NCBI GenBank assembly: GCA_039707655.1
Contig: CM077668.1
Location: 63,009,086-63,073,085, forward strand
DNA from: Elymus sibiricus
Lineage: Eukaryota; Streptophyta; Magnoliopsida; Poales; Poaceae
Direction: 5' to 3'
Length of the DNA: 64,000 nucleotides
Shown: positions 9,190 through 20,180 of the stretch, piece after piece
Numbering within the stretch: the stretch's first letter is position 1
How the letters are laid out: each line of letters starts with the position of its first letter
Translations under genes and position numbers: made by a program
Notes under the pieces: generated by a model
Databases searched by the model: none
The model's input: the letters and a program-made list of their open reading frames with translations, nothing else
What the model was told of the DNA's origin: nothing

Positions 9190-12100
9190 ATGGCTGACGA
9201 TCCTCCACCTCCACCTTATATTGCCGCAATGATGCAGCAGTTTGAGCTGAATCGTCAGTTTATGACTGGAGTAATGGCTCAGTTCCCAACTCAGAGTGCT
9301 CAGCAACAGCCTGCCCCAATAACACTGCAAGAATTCGTGCGCCTCAACCCGTCCACCTTCCGCAACTCGACTGATCCAATGGATGCTGATGATTGGCTCC
9401 ATGACATCGCTTTTCAGATGGAGTCGGCTAATGTTCTCCTTGACAATTACGTCACCTATGCGACGTATCACCTAAGGGGTTCAGCTGCTCAATGGTGGGA
9501 AAGCCACAGGCGCATGCTGCCTGCTGGAACTGTAACCACTTGGCAGGAATTTCAGTCAACCTTCCGTGCACGACACATTCCTCAAGGTTTGGTCGACCTG
9601 AAGAAGAAGGAATTCCGCAAACTCACTCAGGGCAAAATGACTGTGGATGAATATCAGAGGAAATTTCTCGATTTATCCCGCTATGCTGAAGATGACGTCT
9701 GCACTGACGCTCGCAAGCAGGAGAAATTCCGTGAAGGACTGCGTCCTGATATAAAGCTCGCACTTGTTGTCCATGATTGCGCGGACTTTGTGACGCTTGT
9801 CAGCCAAGCTTTCCGAGTTGAAACTGCTCTGACTGAGTACCAGGAATCGCTCAAGCGTACTCGAGATATTGGCTCATCCTCGGGTCAGCCTGCTCAGAAA
9901 CGCCAAGTCTGGATCCCACACAATGTTTTTAACCGGCCTGCTCCAACCCCAAGGCAGTCTTATGTTGCCCCTCATCTGCCTCCACCGCCGAGACAGCTAA
10001 CGGTTCAGGGTGGACAGCCCAATGCTATGGCTCCTCCCCATAATGATGGTTTATGCCGCAAGTGTGGACAGCCAGGACACCTTACTATCAACTGTTGCCC
10101 GGATCAGCCTCAGGATGCACCCCGTCCTCCTGTTGGTCGCAAGAAGAGCTGTCGAAACCGTCGTTTCAGAAGCTATAATGCCAGGCCGCCTACTATGGGT
10201 CGTGGCCAGGTCACTCATGTCAAAATGGAAGAAGCTCGTGAGTCCCCTAAAATCATGATGGGAACTCTTCCAGTTAATTCAGTTGCAGCTTCTGTTCTCT
10301 TTGATTCCGGGGCATCGCATTCCTTTGTGTCTCAACAATTTGCTCAGCGGCATGAACTACCTCTAGAGTTGTTGCCCACTCCACTAGAGATTATCACTCC
10401 CCGTTCCAGGTGGCAAACCAAGATGGTAAGTCACAACAATCAGATCATAATTGAAGGGATGACGTTCTCTGCTTCCCTCATTGCTCTCGGACCTTCCGAC
10501 ATATACATCATTCTTTGTATGGACTGGTTGACCGCCCATAATGCTTTGATTGACTGTGCTGCTAAGAAAGTCCAGCTTACACATCCCTCTGGCCAGACAG
10601 TCAGCTACTCAACCCAGATAACCCAGAATGCTGAGAGTCAGATATATGCACTGAATGCACTGAATGCCTCACCTCTTGAAGGAATAGAGAACGTACCAGT
10701 CGTTCGCGAATTCCAAGACGTCTTCCCAGAGGAACTTCCAGGAGTACCCCCTGCTAGAGCTATCAAATTTTTCATCGACTTGAAACCAGGCACTACTCCT
10801 ATTGCCAAGCGCCCATACAAGATGCCACCTCATGAACTCCTTGAACTTAAGGAGGAAATCGACAAGTCACTTCAAAAGGGTTTCATCCGCCCCAGTTCTT
10901 CTGCTTGGGGAGCACCTTCGCTCTTTGTTAAGAAGAAGGATGGAACAAATCAGTTAGTTCAAGATTACCGACCTATCAACCAAGCAACAATTCAGAACAA
11001 GTATCCGCTTCCCAGAATCAATGATCTGTATGATCAACTTGCCGGTTCCTCAGTATTCTCTAAACTTGATTTGAGATTGGGATACCACCAGATCCGGGTT
11101 CATAAAGAGGACATTCCGAAGACAGCTTTTGTTACTCGCTATGGTTCTTACGAGTACACCGTCATGTCCTTCGGCTTAACCAACGCTCCAGCAACTTTCT
11201 CTCGGTTAATGAACTACATCTTCATGGATTACCTCGACAAGTTTGTTGTGGTTTATTTGGATGATATCCTTATATATTCCAAGAATGAAGAAGAACACGC
11301 CGAACATCTTCGGCTTGTATTGGAGAAACTCCGAGAACACCAGCTATATGCCAAGTATTCCAAGTGCGAGTTCTGGTTATCTGAAGTGACATATCTCGGT
11401 CACGTGATTTCCAAAGATGGCATTGCTGTTAACCCAGAACGAGTTCAGGCTATTCTTGAATGGACTCCTCCGAAGAATGTCAAGCAAGTCAGAAGTTTTC
11501 TCGGTCTCGCCAGCTATTGCCGCCGTTTCGTCGAGAACTTCTCCAAGATTGCCAAGCCTCTGACTGATCTGCTTCACAAAGGCGTTAAGTTTGAGTGGAC
11601 AAACAAATGTCAAGAAAGTTTTCAAACAGTCAAGGACAAGCTGACATCTGCACCAGTGCTTGCTCCTCCAGATTCTCGCAAGGACTTTGTGATCTATTGT
11701 GACGCGTCTCGTCAAGGATTAGGCTGTGTCCTAATGTAAGAGCGCAAGGTGATTGCTTATGGCTCTCGACAGTTGCGTCCTCATGAAGAGAACTATCCAA
11801 CGCATGATCTCGAACTTGCAGCAGTTATTTATGCATTGAAGTTATGGCGACATTACCTACTTGGTAATCGTTGCGAGATCTACACGGATCATCAAAGTCT
11901 GAAGTACTTGTTCACTCAACCATCTCTGAACCTCCGTCAGCAAAGATGGATGGAGGCCATTACAGACTATGATTTGGGTATTTCTTACACCCCTGGCAAG
12001 GCTAATGTAATGGCTGATGCTTTGTGCCGTAAATCCTACTGTTGTGAACTTGAGGTTCAGCTGCAGCAACCACTCCTGTATGAAGAGCTTCGAAAGCTGA

Positions 12101-13653
12101 ACATCGAGATAGTTCCTCAAGGATATCTAGATACCTTGGTTGTTGAACCAGATCTCGAGGACCTTATCTAGCATATATAGAAAGCTGACTCTGAAGTCGA
12201 GAAGATTAAGCGCGATCTAAAAAGGGGAAGGGCCTCATTCTTCACTATTGATGCTGATGGCACCTTGTTCTTCAAAAATCGCTTAGTGGTTCTTAGAAAG
12301 GACAACCTGGATCTAACCCCGCGTGTCATGAAAGAAGCTCATGATACACCTCTTTCAATTCACCCTGGTAGTACCAAGATGTACCAAGACATTCGTCAAC
12401 GGTACTGGTGGCCTGATATGAAGCGAGACATTGCTCACTATGTTTCTGAGTGTGACGTTTGCCGTCGCATCAAAGCAGAACATCAAAGACCTGCTGGAAC
12501 TCTGCAACCCCTTGATATTCCTGAATGGAAATGGGACAAAGTCGAAATGGATTTCATTACTGGTTTTCCCAGATCGCAGAAGGGTCATGATGCTATTTTT
12601 GTCATCATTGACCGATTCTCAAAGGTTGCTCACTTTCTGCCAGTCAAGGAGACAATCACTGCTAGTCAGTTAGCAGACTTGTATGTTTCCAGAATCGTGT
12701 CACTCCACGGTGTTCCGTTGGAGACCAATTCAGATCGTGGCAGCCTCTTTACCTCAAGGTTTTGGAACAGTTTCCAAGAAGCTATGGGAACTCATCTGTC
12801 CTTCAGCACCGCTTTCCACTCCCAGTCCCTGGGACAAGTTGAACGAGTCAATCAAGTGCTTGAGGATATGCTTCGAGCTTGTGTCATCTCTTTCGGTAAG
12901 AAATGGGAGGAATCTCTCCCGTATGCTGAATTCTCTTACAACAATAGCTATCAGGCTAGTTTGAAGATGGCACCCTTTGAAGTTCTCTATGGACGTAAGT
13001 GCCGAACTCCTCTGAATTGGTCAAAAACTGGGGAACGGCCACTCTTCGGTTTGGATATTATCCAACAAGCTGAAGAACAAGTCCGCATTGTCCGTGAACA
13101 TCTGAAAACTGCTTAGTCTCGTCAGAAGAGCAATTATGACCGAAAACACCAGGTAATGGTCTATCAACCTAGCGAACAAGCTTACCTTCGTGTCACTCCG
13201 ATGAAGTGCACTCATCGATATGGAATCAAGGGCAAGTTAGCTCCTCGCTACATTGGCCCGTTCCGTATCCTCGCCCGACGTGGAGAAGTGGCTTATCAAT
13301 TGGAACTACCGCCGAATCTTTCTCAAGTTCACGATGTCTTTCATGTGTCACAACTTCGTCGCTGCTTCAAGGACCCTATCCGAGCAGTGGATCAGGAAAT
13401 GCTTGAATTGCAAGAAGATCTATCTTATCAAGAGTATCCGATCCGCATTCTCGATCAAGCTGAATGACGAACCCGTCAGAAGGCAATCAAGTTCCTTAAG
13501 GTTCAGTGGTCGAATCATTCTGAAGATGAAGCCACATGGGAACGCGAAGATCGTCTTCGTGAAGAATACCCCGCTTTCTTCCAGCATACCTCTAAATTCA
13601 CGGGACGAGAATTTCTTTTAGAGGAGGAGAATTGTAACACCCCATGTAATTAA
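9190..13653 (+). pseudogene. Element A gag-pol polyprotein with five in-frame stops
   Basis: One frame encodes, in order, gag (start [16 protein letters not shown], chosen to match the copies in element B); a CCHC zinc knuckle [14 protein letters not shown] near residue 290; an aspartic protease site [10 protein letters not shown] near 370; RT with YLDDILIYS near 690; RNase H with [10 protein letters not shown]; an integrase with an HHCC finger (about 12340-12475) and DDE residues in DFITGF, SDRG and GQVERVNQ; and a chromodomain-like tail ending EEYPAFF. Stops interrupt it at 11737-11739, 12169-12171, 12178-12180, 13114-13116 and 13465-13467. No frameshift was found. Four of the five stops are C-to-T changes. 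The last stop falls inside the 3' LTR. It once made the coat, the enzymes and the targeting module of the element. Confidence 0.9.
13617..13632 (+). other. Polypurine tract of element A
   Basis: The purine run AGAGGAGGAGAA abuts the 3' LTR start at 13633, the expected plus-strand primer site. The same tract appears inverted in element B at 34225-34239 and 43008-43022. Confidence 0.8.
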
Positions 13654-16600
13654 GCTATAGTGATCACCTTTTGATAATGCCAAGTCACCATGCTTAACAG
13701 TGCTTGATCATCATTTGCATCATATCTCATTTCAAATTCTAATTCAAATTGAAATTCAAATATAAAGTGAAAATAAAAGTTGTTCCAATTTGAAAACTAA
13801 AATGTTCATTAAATGGCAAATAATCCATAACTAATTATGTTAAGAAAAACAACATCACCCAAATTACCTAGATAACTCTAACATCATCAAACAGTACCAA
13901 ACAGCAATATTTAACCCATTTCTTTTAATTAAAAATCAGATGATATCATTTATTCACCAAATCTTTTTCTGACAGTGCTAAATATTGCAACATATCTAGG
14001 TGGCATAACTCCACATTTTACAAAAGTCAATTTGTGGTCAAACATTTTGTAAAACAGAAAGAATAAAAGAAAACAGAAAAATAAAAGGGAAAAAGGCCTA
14101 ACGCTACTGTGCGGCTGGGCCTAAGTCAAATAGTGCGGCCCAGCCCACCACCGCGCTCGTCCCCTACCTCTCTCCCTCTCTCCTATGCGTGTCGGCCGCG
14201 CGCTCGCTCTCGCCGCCGATGCCGCACGCGTCGCCCATCCACCGCCTACCCGCGCCGGATAAGGTCGAGGCCGACGCCCTGGACACGAACCCTAGCTCCT
14301 AGACTTCCCCCTCCCGCCGCTTTCGTCCTCCTCGCGCAAGCCAAATGCAGCCATGGCCGCGCCACCGTGAACACGCGGCCACCATCCTCGTCTCGCCGTT
14401 CCAAGTTGTCCGACGGCTTCCCCGTGGTCGACTCCGTCGTCCTGGTGCTCTTGGTCATCTCGGGGAGCAGCACGACGACCGCTACGAGCTCCTCCCCGCT
14501 GCTGCATCTCGACGGCCGCCATCATCGAAACGACCGACCCAGTGCTTTCCCGAGCCCGCTGCCCTCCTCTACAGGACCGCCGTGAGCTCCCGGTCCTCCT
14601 CGACTCCTCTTCTCCCTCTCGCGCGTAGCCTAGCTAGCTCCCCCCGCCGTTGCCGGAACCCGCCGCCGCCATGACCGTAGCACACGAGCTGCGCGTGCTC
14701 CCAAGCACCCCTCATGCCACTGGCGCGCTCCAGAGCCCGTGCTGCGCCGAACCTGACCCCCAGCTTCCCCCTTAGCCCACTCCCGCCGCGTTTCCGGCGA
14801 AGCCCGAAACGCGCCGCCACCGCACGTCGACGTAGCGCTTGGCTCCGACCACCTCCGCTCCTGCCGCTGCCCCCATCCGACGCGGCGCATCGCAAGCATC
14901 CCGTAGAGCCCGGCCGCACTCAAAACCGAGCACCACAGCCATTTTCCGGGCTCGCCGGAGTTCGCTACCGCACTCGTGCTCACCGGTGCAACTCCGGTGG
15001 CCGGTGCTGACTCGGCGCCGACTTGGCAGCTACGGGCCCCACTGCTGAGCCACTGCCACTGGGCCCGGTTGACCAGTTGACCGGGTCAACCGCTGACTGG
15101 GCGGCCCGATGTCACTAACATGTGGGTCCCGCCAAAATTTAAATAGTTTTATAAATAAATGAAACATTAATTAATTTGTTAATTAAATTAATTAGTTAAT
15201 TAGTCACTGACTAATGGGTCCCACCTATTAATTAACTTAATTAGTTAAATTGACTACTGTTAAGTGTAAACAGTCACTGACCAGTGGGACCCACTGGTCA
15301 GGTTTGACTTTGGTCAGACAGAGTTGACTGCTGATGTCATCATGACGGTCTGCTGACGTCACCTAGCACTGTTTCGGATAATTCGAATTTAATTTTAAAT
15401 TAATTCCAGAAATTTAGTAAAACTTTGAAAAATCATATAAAAGAAACCGTAACTCGGATGAAAATAATTTATATATGAAAAATGATGAGAAAAATGTGAA
15501 GAATCCGAATATGCCACCCACATACCTGCCACACCCCCTAACCTACTGAACATGAAACTTTTTGCCTGTTTCCAATAAATGAATAGTGCATGACCTTAAT
15601 AAAATAAATCCAAATAAATTCCTAAATTATCTAAAGCAGTCAGATAGTCATTATATCACCTCTGCATATCATTTAGTCATGTCATGCATCACTGTTGCAT
15701 TGTTGCCATGTATTTATTGTTTCTCCCCCCTCCTTCTCTCCCGATAGACCCCGAGACTGCCGACGACACTGCAGAGTACGACTACGTCGTCGACGACTAG
15801 ACCCCTTCAGCAGAGCTTCCAGGCAAGCAAAACCCCCTTGATCATCCAGATATCGCCCATTCCTTCTCTCTTATGCTTGCATTAGTATTGCTTCTGTTGT
15901 TGCTCTGATAGCTCCTATTCTGTTGCATAGCCTGATTTCGTCGCCTGCTGTTGATACCTACCTGTTGTCCTATGATGCTTAGTTAGCTATGTTGTTGATC
16001 CATCTCTGGCCTTTCACCGTTGTCTGTTTGCCATGCTTGTTATCGGACCATGATCACTCTGGGTGATGATCACGGAAATGATTACAGTACTGCAATACAT
16101 TAAATTGTTAAGGTCGGGCCGGCTCCAAGAGTGCCCGCGAGAGAATAATACTAAAGACGGGTCGGCTCCAAGAGCACCCGCGAGCCGTGTGTTATCAAGT
16201 CGGAGCGACAGGGATCCTGTTCGTCTCCGCAAGTTTCTAAATACGCCTAATGGATTTGGGTATTTGATCTGAGTGGGTCGTTGGCCCTATACGCACTACC
16301 ACCACGTGGGATAATGGTTTATGGGGCCCTCTGCACCGTATGTATCAGCCGAAAGCTCTGTCAGATGTCCAGTTCAGCATTGTGGTGGGGTAGGATCATG
16401 TCACCCAGCACACGGGTGGCGCTGGTATCCACCCTGCACACAACGACCCGGAGTGCACAGGGCGATGGCCCAAGACCCCTGAGCACTTAGGATGTAGACC
16501 GGCGGGGACCTCTCTGTTGAGCTCTAGGTAGGGCTGCGGTGTGTCGATCAGCCGAGGCCGGCCATGACCCAGGAAAGTGTGTCCGGCCAGAGTTAATCGA

Positions 16601-17426
16601 GCGTGTTGGGTAACAGTAGTGCACCCCTGCAGGGAAGTTATCTATTCGAATAGCCGTGTCCACGGTAACAGGACGCTCAGTGTTGTACACCGATCTGCTA
16701 CAACTACAAATGGATACTGTTACAATGTTAAACTGTTACTACTGCTCTCGGGATCACTTTCTCGCAGGATGTCGAGAAAGGATCTCAGGGCGCTGCTACT
16801 ATATAACCACTATTATATGTTACTGTGTTCTACTCTCTTCTGATGCTGCAAAATTGCTTCAAGATGCTAGTCTTCGATAGGCTAGTCTTCTCCCCTTCTA
16901 GTCTGGCATTCTGCAGTATAGTCCACAGATACAGCCCCTTTCCTTTGATACCAATGCATAAGTAGTATAGTTCTGATGTCAGTCTTGCGAGTACTTTGGA
17001 TGAGTACTCACGGTTGCTTTGCTATTCTTTTCCCCCATACCCGATTGCTGCATTCAGATGCCGGAGTCCAGGAGCAGGAGATCCCCGGAGACACCTACTT
17101 CTACGTTGAGCTTACCGACCAGGAGTAGTTCGGAGGCCCTAGGCAGGAGGCCTTCGCATTTCGATCAGTGTCGCTGTTGTGCTAGCCTTCTTAAGGCACC
17201 CTTGTTTAACTTTGTGTCTGTACTCGGATACTTCTGCTTCCGCTGATGCTTGTATGACTCGAGCTTTTTGTATTCGAGCCCTCGAGGCCCCTGGTTTGTA
17301 ATATAAAGCTTGTAATATTTTATTTTGTGTCTAGAGTTGTGTTGTGATATCTTCCCATGAGTCCTTAGGCTTGATCGTGTGCATTGGCGTGTATGATTAG
17401 TGCACGATTAAGTCGGGGGCGTCAAA
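13633..17426 (+). repeat. 3' LTR of element A
   Basis: The 3794-bp copy of the 5' LTR begins TGTAACACCCC. It ends GTCAAA where the 5' copy has GTCACA, so its terminal base pattern is mutated. It is followed by CAAGT, the right target duplication. Confidence 0.9.
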
Positions 17427-17431
17427 CAAGT

Positions 17432-17725
17432 GAAATTCGGATAATTACTAATGAACACATCAATAAAATTATCTGACTTAAAATTCAGAGATACAGAGAT
17501 CTCTTTTTTCCAGTACAATGCGAGACCACCACTTCTTTCGTCACTCCGTACTATCTCCTTATAGTCCATCTTCAATCTTCTTCTAAGACACTCCGCCGGC
17601 CATTCGTCCAGATGAGTTTCTGACAGAAATAACATATCTGGGCATCTACTTGTGTGAACATCAAGCAATGCCCTAATCGCAGTAGCTTGTTGCAAGCCAC
17701 GGCAATTCCAACTTAAAATCCTCAT
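17432..17725 (-). pseudogene. LINE A endonuclease N-terminus
   Basis: The minus-strand ATG at 17725 opens with MRILSWNCRGLQQ, the start of plant L1 apurinic-type endonucleases. LFLSETHLDEWP follows with the catalytic Glu, then GGLALYWKKEI. The frame is open up to the LTR insertion at 17427-17431 and continues beyond element A at 4782 with the YGEPRWED motif. This half is undamaged. The endonuclease would nick target DNA to prime reverse transcription. Confidence 0.85.
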
Positions 17726-18047
17726 TGATGTAAGGCCTTCTGATTTTTCACCTCAACCAATCTGAGCAGGTCAAAACAAATTCCCCACGAATACTCAAAC
17801 TCACACGCACAAATAAACTGATCTGATCAAGGCAATCAGACAGTAAAACTGATCCTACTACGGGTGACCTGAAACGACCATGAACTCGTAGTGGAGAGGG
17901 AGAACCAGCGACGACACCTCAAGGCATCGACCTGGGACAGCAAAACGCCGGCCCCCGCGCTGCCGCCAAGGAGGCGGCCGGCGGCGGACCAGCGGAAGAC
18001 CTAGTCGCCTGAAGAATCGCCTCCTTCCGTAAAGAAAAATGCTTCTT
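17726..18047 (-). other. LINE A leader, no ORF1 recognised
   Basis: This is 322 bp upstream of the endonuclease start. It has a GC-rich part (17930-18000) and no continuous frame on the minus strand. It is too short for a plant L1 ORF1, so the copy is probably 5'-truncated, or this is a relic of the ORF1 tail. Confidence 0.5.
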
Positions 18048-18059
18048 GCCTGTAAGTAT
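18048..18059. repeat. Candidate target-site duplication of LINE A, 5' side
   Basis: GCCTGTAAGTAT here is the partner of 2478-2489 (10 of 12 bases). The next about 100 bp up to the LINE B duplication hold nothing recognisable. Confidence 0.5.
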
Positions 18060-18151
18060 ATTTTTTCTTAATTAACTAAACGTTAGCAAGCCACAAGTGG
18101 AAATGGGTACAACACCAAAATTAAAGTGATTGTACTACGAGCTCATCCTAA

Positions 18152-18162
18152 ACTACAAGTGG
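18152..18162. repeat. Target-site duplication of LINE B (left copy)
   Basis: ACTACAAGTGG is identical to 24411-24421, directly after the LINE B poly(A). This defines both ends of LINE B. Confidence 0.9.
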
Positions 18163-18233
18163 GAGTCCTCCTTTCGGATCTTAGGCGCATGCCTTGCTTT
18201 CTCCCCCTCCTCTAATTCCCAGCTTCCCCGGCC

Positions 18234-20180
18234 ATGAATCCTCAAAAATCTCCACCTGAACCTCTTCACAATCTCACCGACTCCATGAATCCCATCCACA
18301 GCAAACCCCCTTTGTTTCCCAGCCAGGTAGAGGGATCTTCACCCTCTCATCCAGACTTTCCTTTAGATCTGGAATCCACCTTAAGATCTCTTAGTATATC
18401 CCCCAAAGAAGAAGTGCAAGTGGAGCTGGAAGATTATGATGAGGATCTTGTCTTTTCTGATTTCAATTTGCTGCTCAAGGTTGGATCTCCGTTCAGTCCT
18501 CCAACTAGAATCATCTCCTTCCAGACTTTTCAAGCAGCAATGAAGGCGGCCTGGAGCCATCGTTATTTCAAGTCGACGCAGATTGCTCCAAATCTTTTTA
18601 TGGCTCACTTCAAGCTTTTTGAGGATCTGCAGTGGGTCTGGCAGAAGCAACCATGGTCAGTAGATAGAGAAACCATTCTCATGGAATGGATTGATCCATC
18701 TCATCAGACTCCCTTTGAATCATATACGTTCAGGTATCTGCCCGTCACTATTAGACTTTATGGAGTTCCACAAAATTTCTGCGATTCTGAATCGATCAGT
18801 AAGTTGCTTGATAAGATAGGAGCCATCCATGATTCTGCTAGTTTCAGTCAAATTTTCATGTTTAAGCAAGTGGAATATGTTTCGGCTAGAGTGACGATTG
18901 ATGTGTCAAAGATACTGCTAGACTCTCTCACTATCAACACAGCATCAGGCAAGAGCCGCAAAGTGTACCTTCACTATGAGAAAATACACAAGATTTGCAA
19001 CTTTTGTGGATTTATGTTTCATGTAGTTGCTGGATGTCCCCAGCGTCAAGAAATTCTATGGAAGCTTAAAAATAATCCAAGAGAAGTTGCAAAGGTTCCG
19101 CTGGAAATTTATGGTAGATGGAGGACACAAGCAAGTGAAATTCCTCAAGATGCTTTTGATGAAGTTCGGGGTCCAAGCAAGAACCTGTTTATTCAATCCT
19201 TTCACAAGTTTTTTCAAGGTCCTTCAGATCATAACAGTACTGGTTCCTCTCTGCATACAGCAGTGCCATCATCTGCTACTTCGGCTGGTCAAAGTTCACA
19301 GCAATCAATGCAACTAAAATGCCCATCACAGCCATCGTCCAAAGAGTCGACAGAAGCACTCGTGGTCCAGCCAATGCAGACAGATCTCTCTTCAACAAGC
19401 CAGCGTGATCACAGTCAGAATCAGGATAGCTTCGTCATGCAAAAGGACATGTGTCTCACAGGGGAAAGAAGAGAAGCATCTTCAACTTCACACACCGAAT
19501 CACCCAATGTTGTGGAGAAAGTTAAAGAGATTAGATCACCATTTCATGGAGTAATGAGTGGCCCCTTACCGCACTCTTCTGGAGGACCATCATCTCACAG
19601 TTTCTCTCATTGCTCTTTCTCAAACCAAGGATACCCCATTGTCTATAATGTTCAGAAACATTCCTCCACCCTGAACACACAACAACATGCGCACACCAGC
19701 ACTCATCGCTTTGAGAGCACTGATTCTCAGTACGTGCAACCTCCAAGGTATCAAATAAGCTCTTTCTCAAGGCCTAATAAGAGACATGGATCTCCTTTAC
19801 ATCAGTCGGCTTCCAAGAAACCCACTGCCTCTCTTTTAGGCTCTCCTCCGGGACCAAGTGCAGTCTTCAGATCACCTTCGCCTCTTCCCAGCCACTATGC
19901 CAATCGCTCTTCACCTCCAATAGCTGATCAATCTGATAATCAGAGGGCACGTCGACATGGACCTTTGGTTAGCAAGTGGGACTGTGGACCCACTACCGGA
20001 TATAATGGTGACCGTCGTGATTTTAATGAATCTCGTCAACATGGAGTCCTTTGTGATACTTCACCAGACTCTCCGAATCTCGACCATCTTCGCTCGGAGG
20101 TGACTCCTCACACAAGTTCTGATAATGTTTCTCTTGATGGGGCAGCGGCGCCAGTCCTGAATGCGCCACTGGCGCCATGA
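18234..20180 (+). CDS. LINE B ORF1, RNA-binding protein with CCHC zinc knuckle
   Basis: This 648-residue open frame is the first ATG of the element, 71 bp from its 5' end. Residues about 60-250 match the plant LINE ORF1 pattern usually annotated as DUF4283 followed by a zinc knuckle. Visible segments are FQAAMKAAWSHRYFK, MAHFKLFEDLQWVW and YLPVTIRLYGVPQNF. The knuckle CNFCGFMFHVVAGC (CX2CX4HX4C) lies near residue 260. The rest is a long Ser/Pro/Gln-rich, probably disordered tail. Such proteins bind the LINE RNA and form the ribonucleoprotein. No stop or frameshift is present. The stop codon TGA (20178-20180) overlaps the ORF2 ATG. The protein family is known; this particular copy was identified by motif only. 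Confidence 0.85.
   Translation: MNPQKSPPEPLHNLTDSMNPIHSKPPLFPSQVEGSSPSHPDFPLDLESTLRSLSISPKEEVQVELEDYDEDLVFSDFNLLLKVGSPFSPPTRIISFQTFQAAMKAAWSHRYFKSTQIAPNLFMAHFKLFEDLQWVWQKQPWSVDRETILMEWIDPSHQTPFESYTFRYLPVTIRLYGVPQNFCDSESISKLLDKIGAIHDSASFSQIFMFKQVEYVSARVTIDVSKILLDSLTINTASGKSRKVYLHYEKIHKICNFCGFMFHVVAGCPQRQEILWKLKNNPREVAKVPLEIYGRWRTQASEIPQDAFDEVRGPSKNLFIQSFHKFFQGPSDHNSTGSSLHTAVPSSATSAGQSSQQSMQLKCPSQPSSKESTEALVVQPMQTDLSSTSQRDHSQNQDSFVMQKDMCLTGERREASSTSHTESPNVVEKVKEIRSPFHGVMSGPLPHSSGGPSSHSFSHCSFSNQGYPIVYNVQKHSSTLNTQQHAHTSTHRFESTDSQYVQPPRYQISSFSRPNKRHGSPLHQSASKKPTASLLGSPPGPSAVFRSPSPLPSHYANRSSPPIADQSDNQRARRHGPLVSKWDCGPTTGYNGDRRDFNESRQHGVLCDTSPDSPNLDHLRSEVTPHTSSDNVSLDGAAAPVLNAPLAP
20147..20176 (+). 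promoter_or_regulatory. Perfect 9-bp stem-loop abutting the ORF1/ORF2 ATGA overlap
   Basis: GGCGCCAGT (20147-20155) and ACTGGCGCC (20168-20176) are exact reverse complements with a 12-base loop. The stem ends on the base before ATGA at 20177-20180. Seven of nine pairs are G-C. In RNA this would be a strong hairpin within the last codons of ORF1. A role in stop-start translation of ORF2 is inference. Confidence 0.6.

Larger units (their letters stand above)
4788..17426 (+). mobile_element. Element A: full-length Ty3/gypsy (Tekay-like chromovirus) retrotransposon
   Basis: This 12.6-kb element has two LTRs (4788-8562 and 13633-17426), a tRNA-iMet-type primer site (TGGTATCAGAGCC), a purine tract next to the 3' LTR, and one gag-pol frame in the order gag, protease, RT, RNase H, integrase, chromodomain. 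That order with a C-terminal chromodomain-like end points to the Tekay/Del clade. LTRs start TGTAAC and end in CA. It lies inside the LINE A endonuclease on the opposite strand, so it is younger than that LINE. gag-pol carries five stops, so the element is non-autonomous today. Confidence 0.9.
2490..18047 (-). mobile_element. LINE A: plant L1-type non-LTR retrotransposon, twice interrupted
   Basis: This minus-strand LINE has its 5' end near 18047 and its 3' poly(A) (T-run 2489-2498 on the plus strand) at the left. Removing the nested LTR element (4788-17426 plus one duplication copy) and the CACTA MITE (3299-3448 plus one copy) leaves about 2.76 kb: a leader, the endonuclease, reverse transcriptase and an RNase H domain. 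A complete plant L1 is about 6 kb. This copy lacks ORF1 and has an internal deletion near 2885-2895 that joins the RT palm directly to RNase H. The FADD motif and the region after RT are gone. A 12-bp imperfect target duplication supports the ends. Confidence 0.8.

Noticed and set aside
12683..12964. Open frames inside gag-pol on other frames or strand, such as 12683-12964 and 35683-36126
   Set aside because: They are shadows of the conserved polyprotein and repeat in every copy only because the main frame is conserved.
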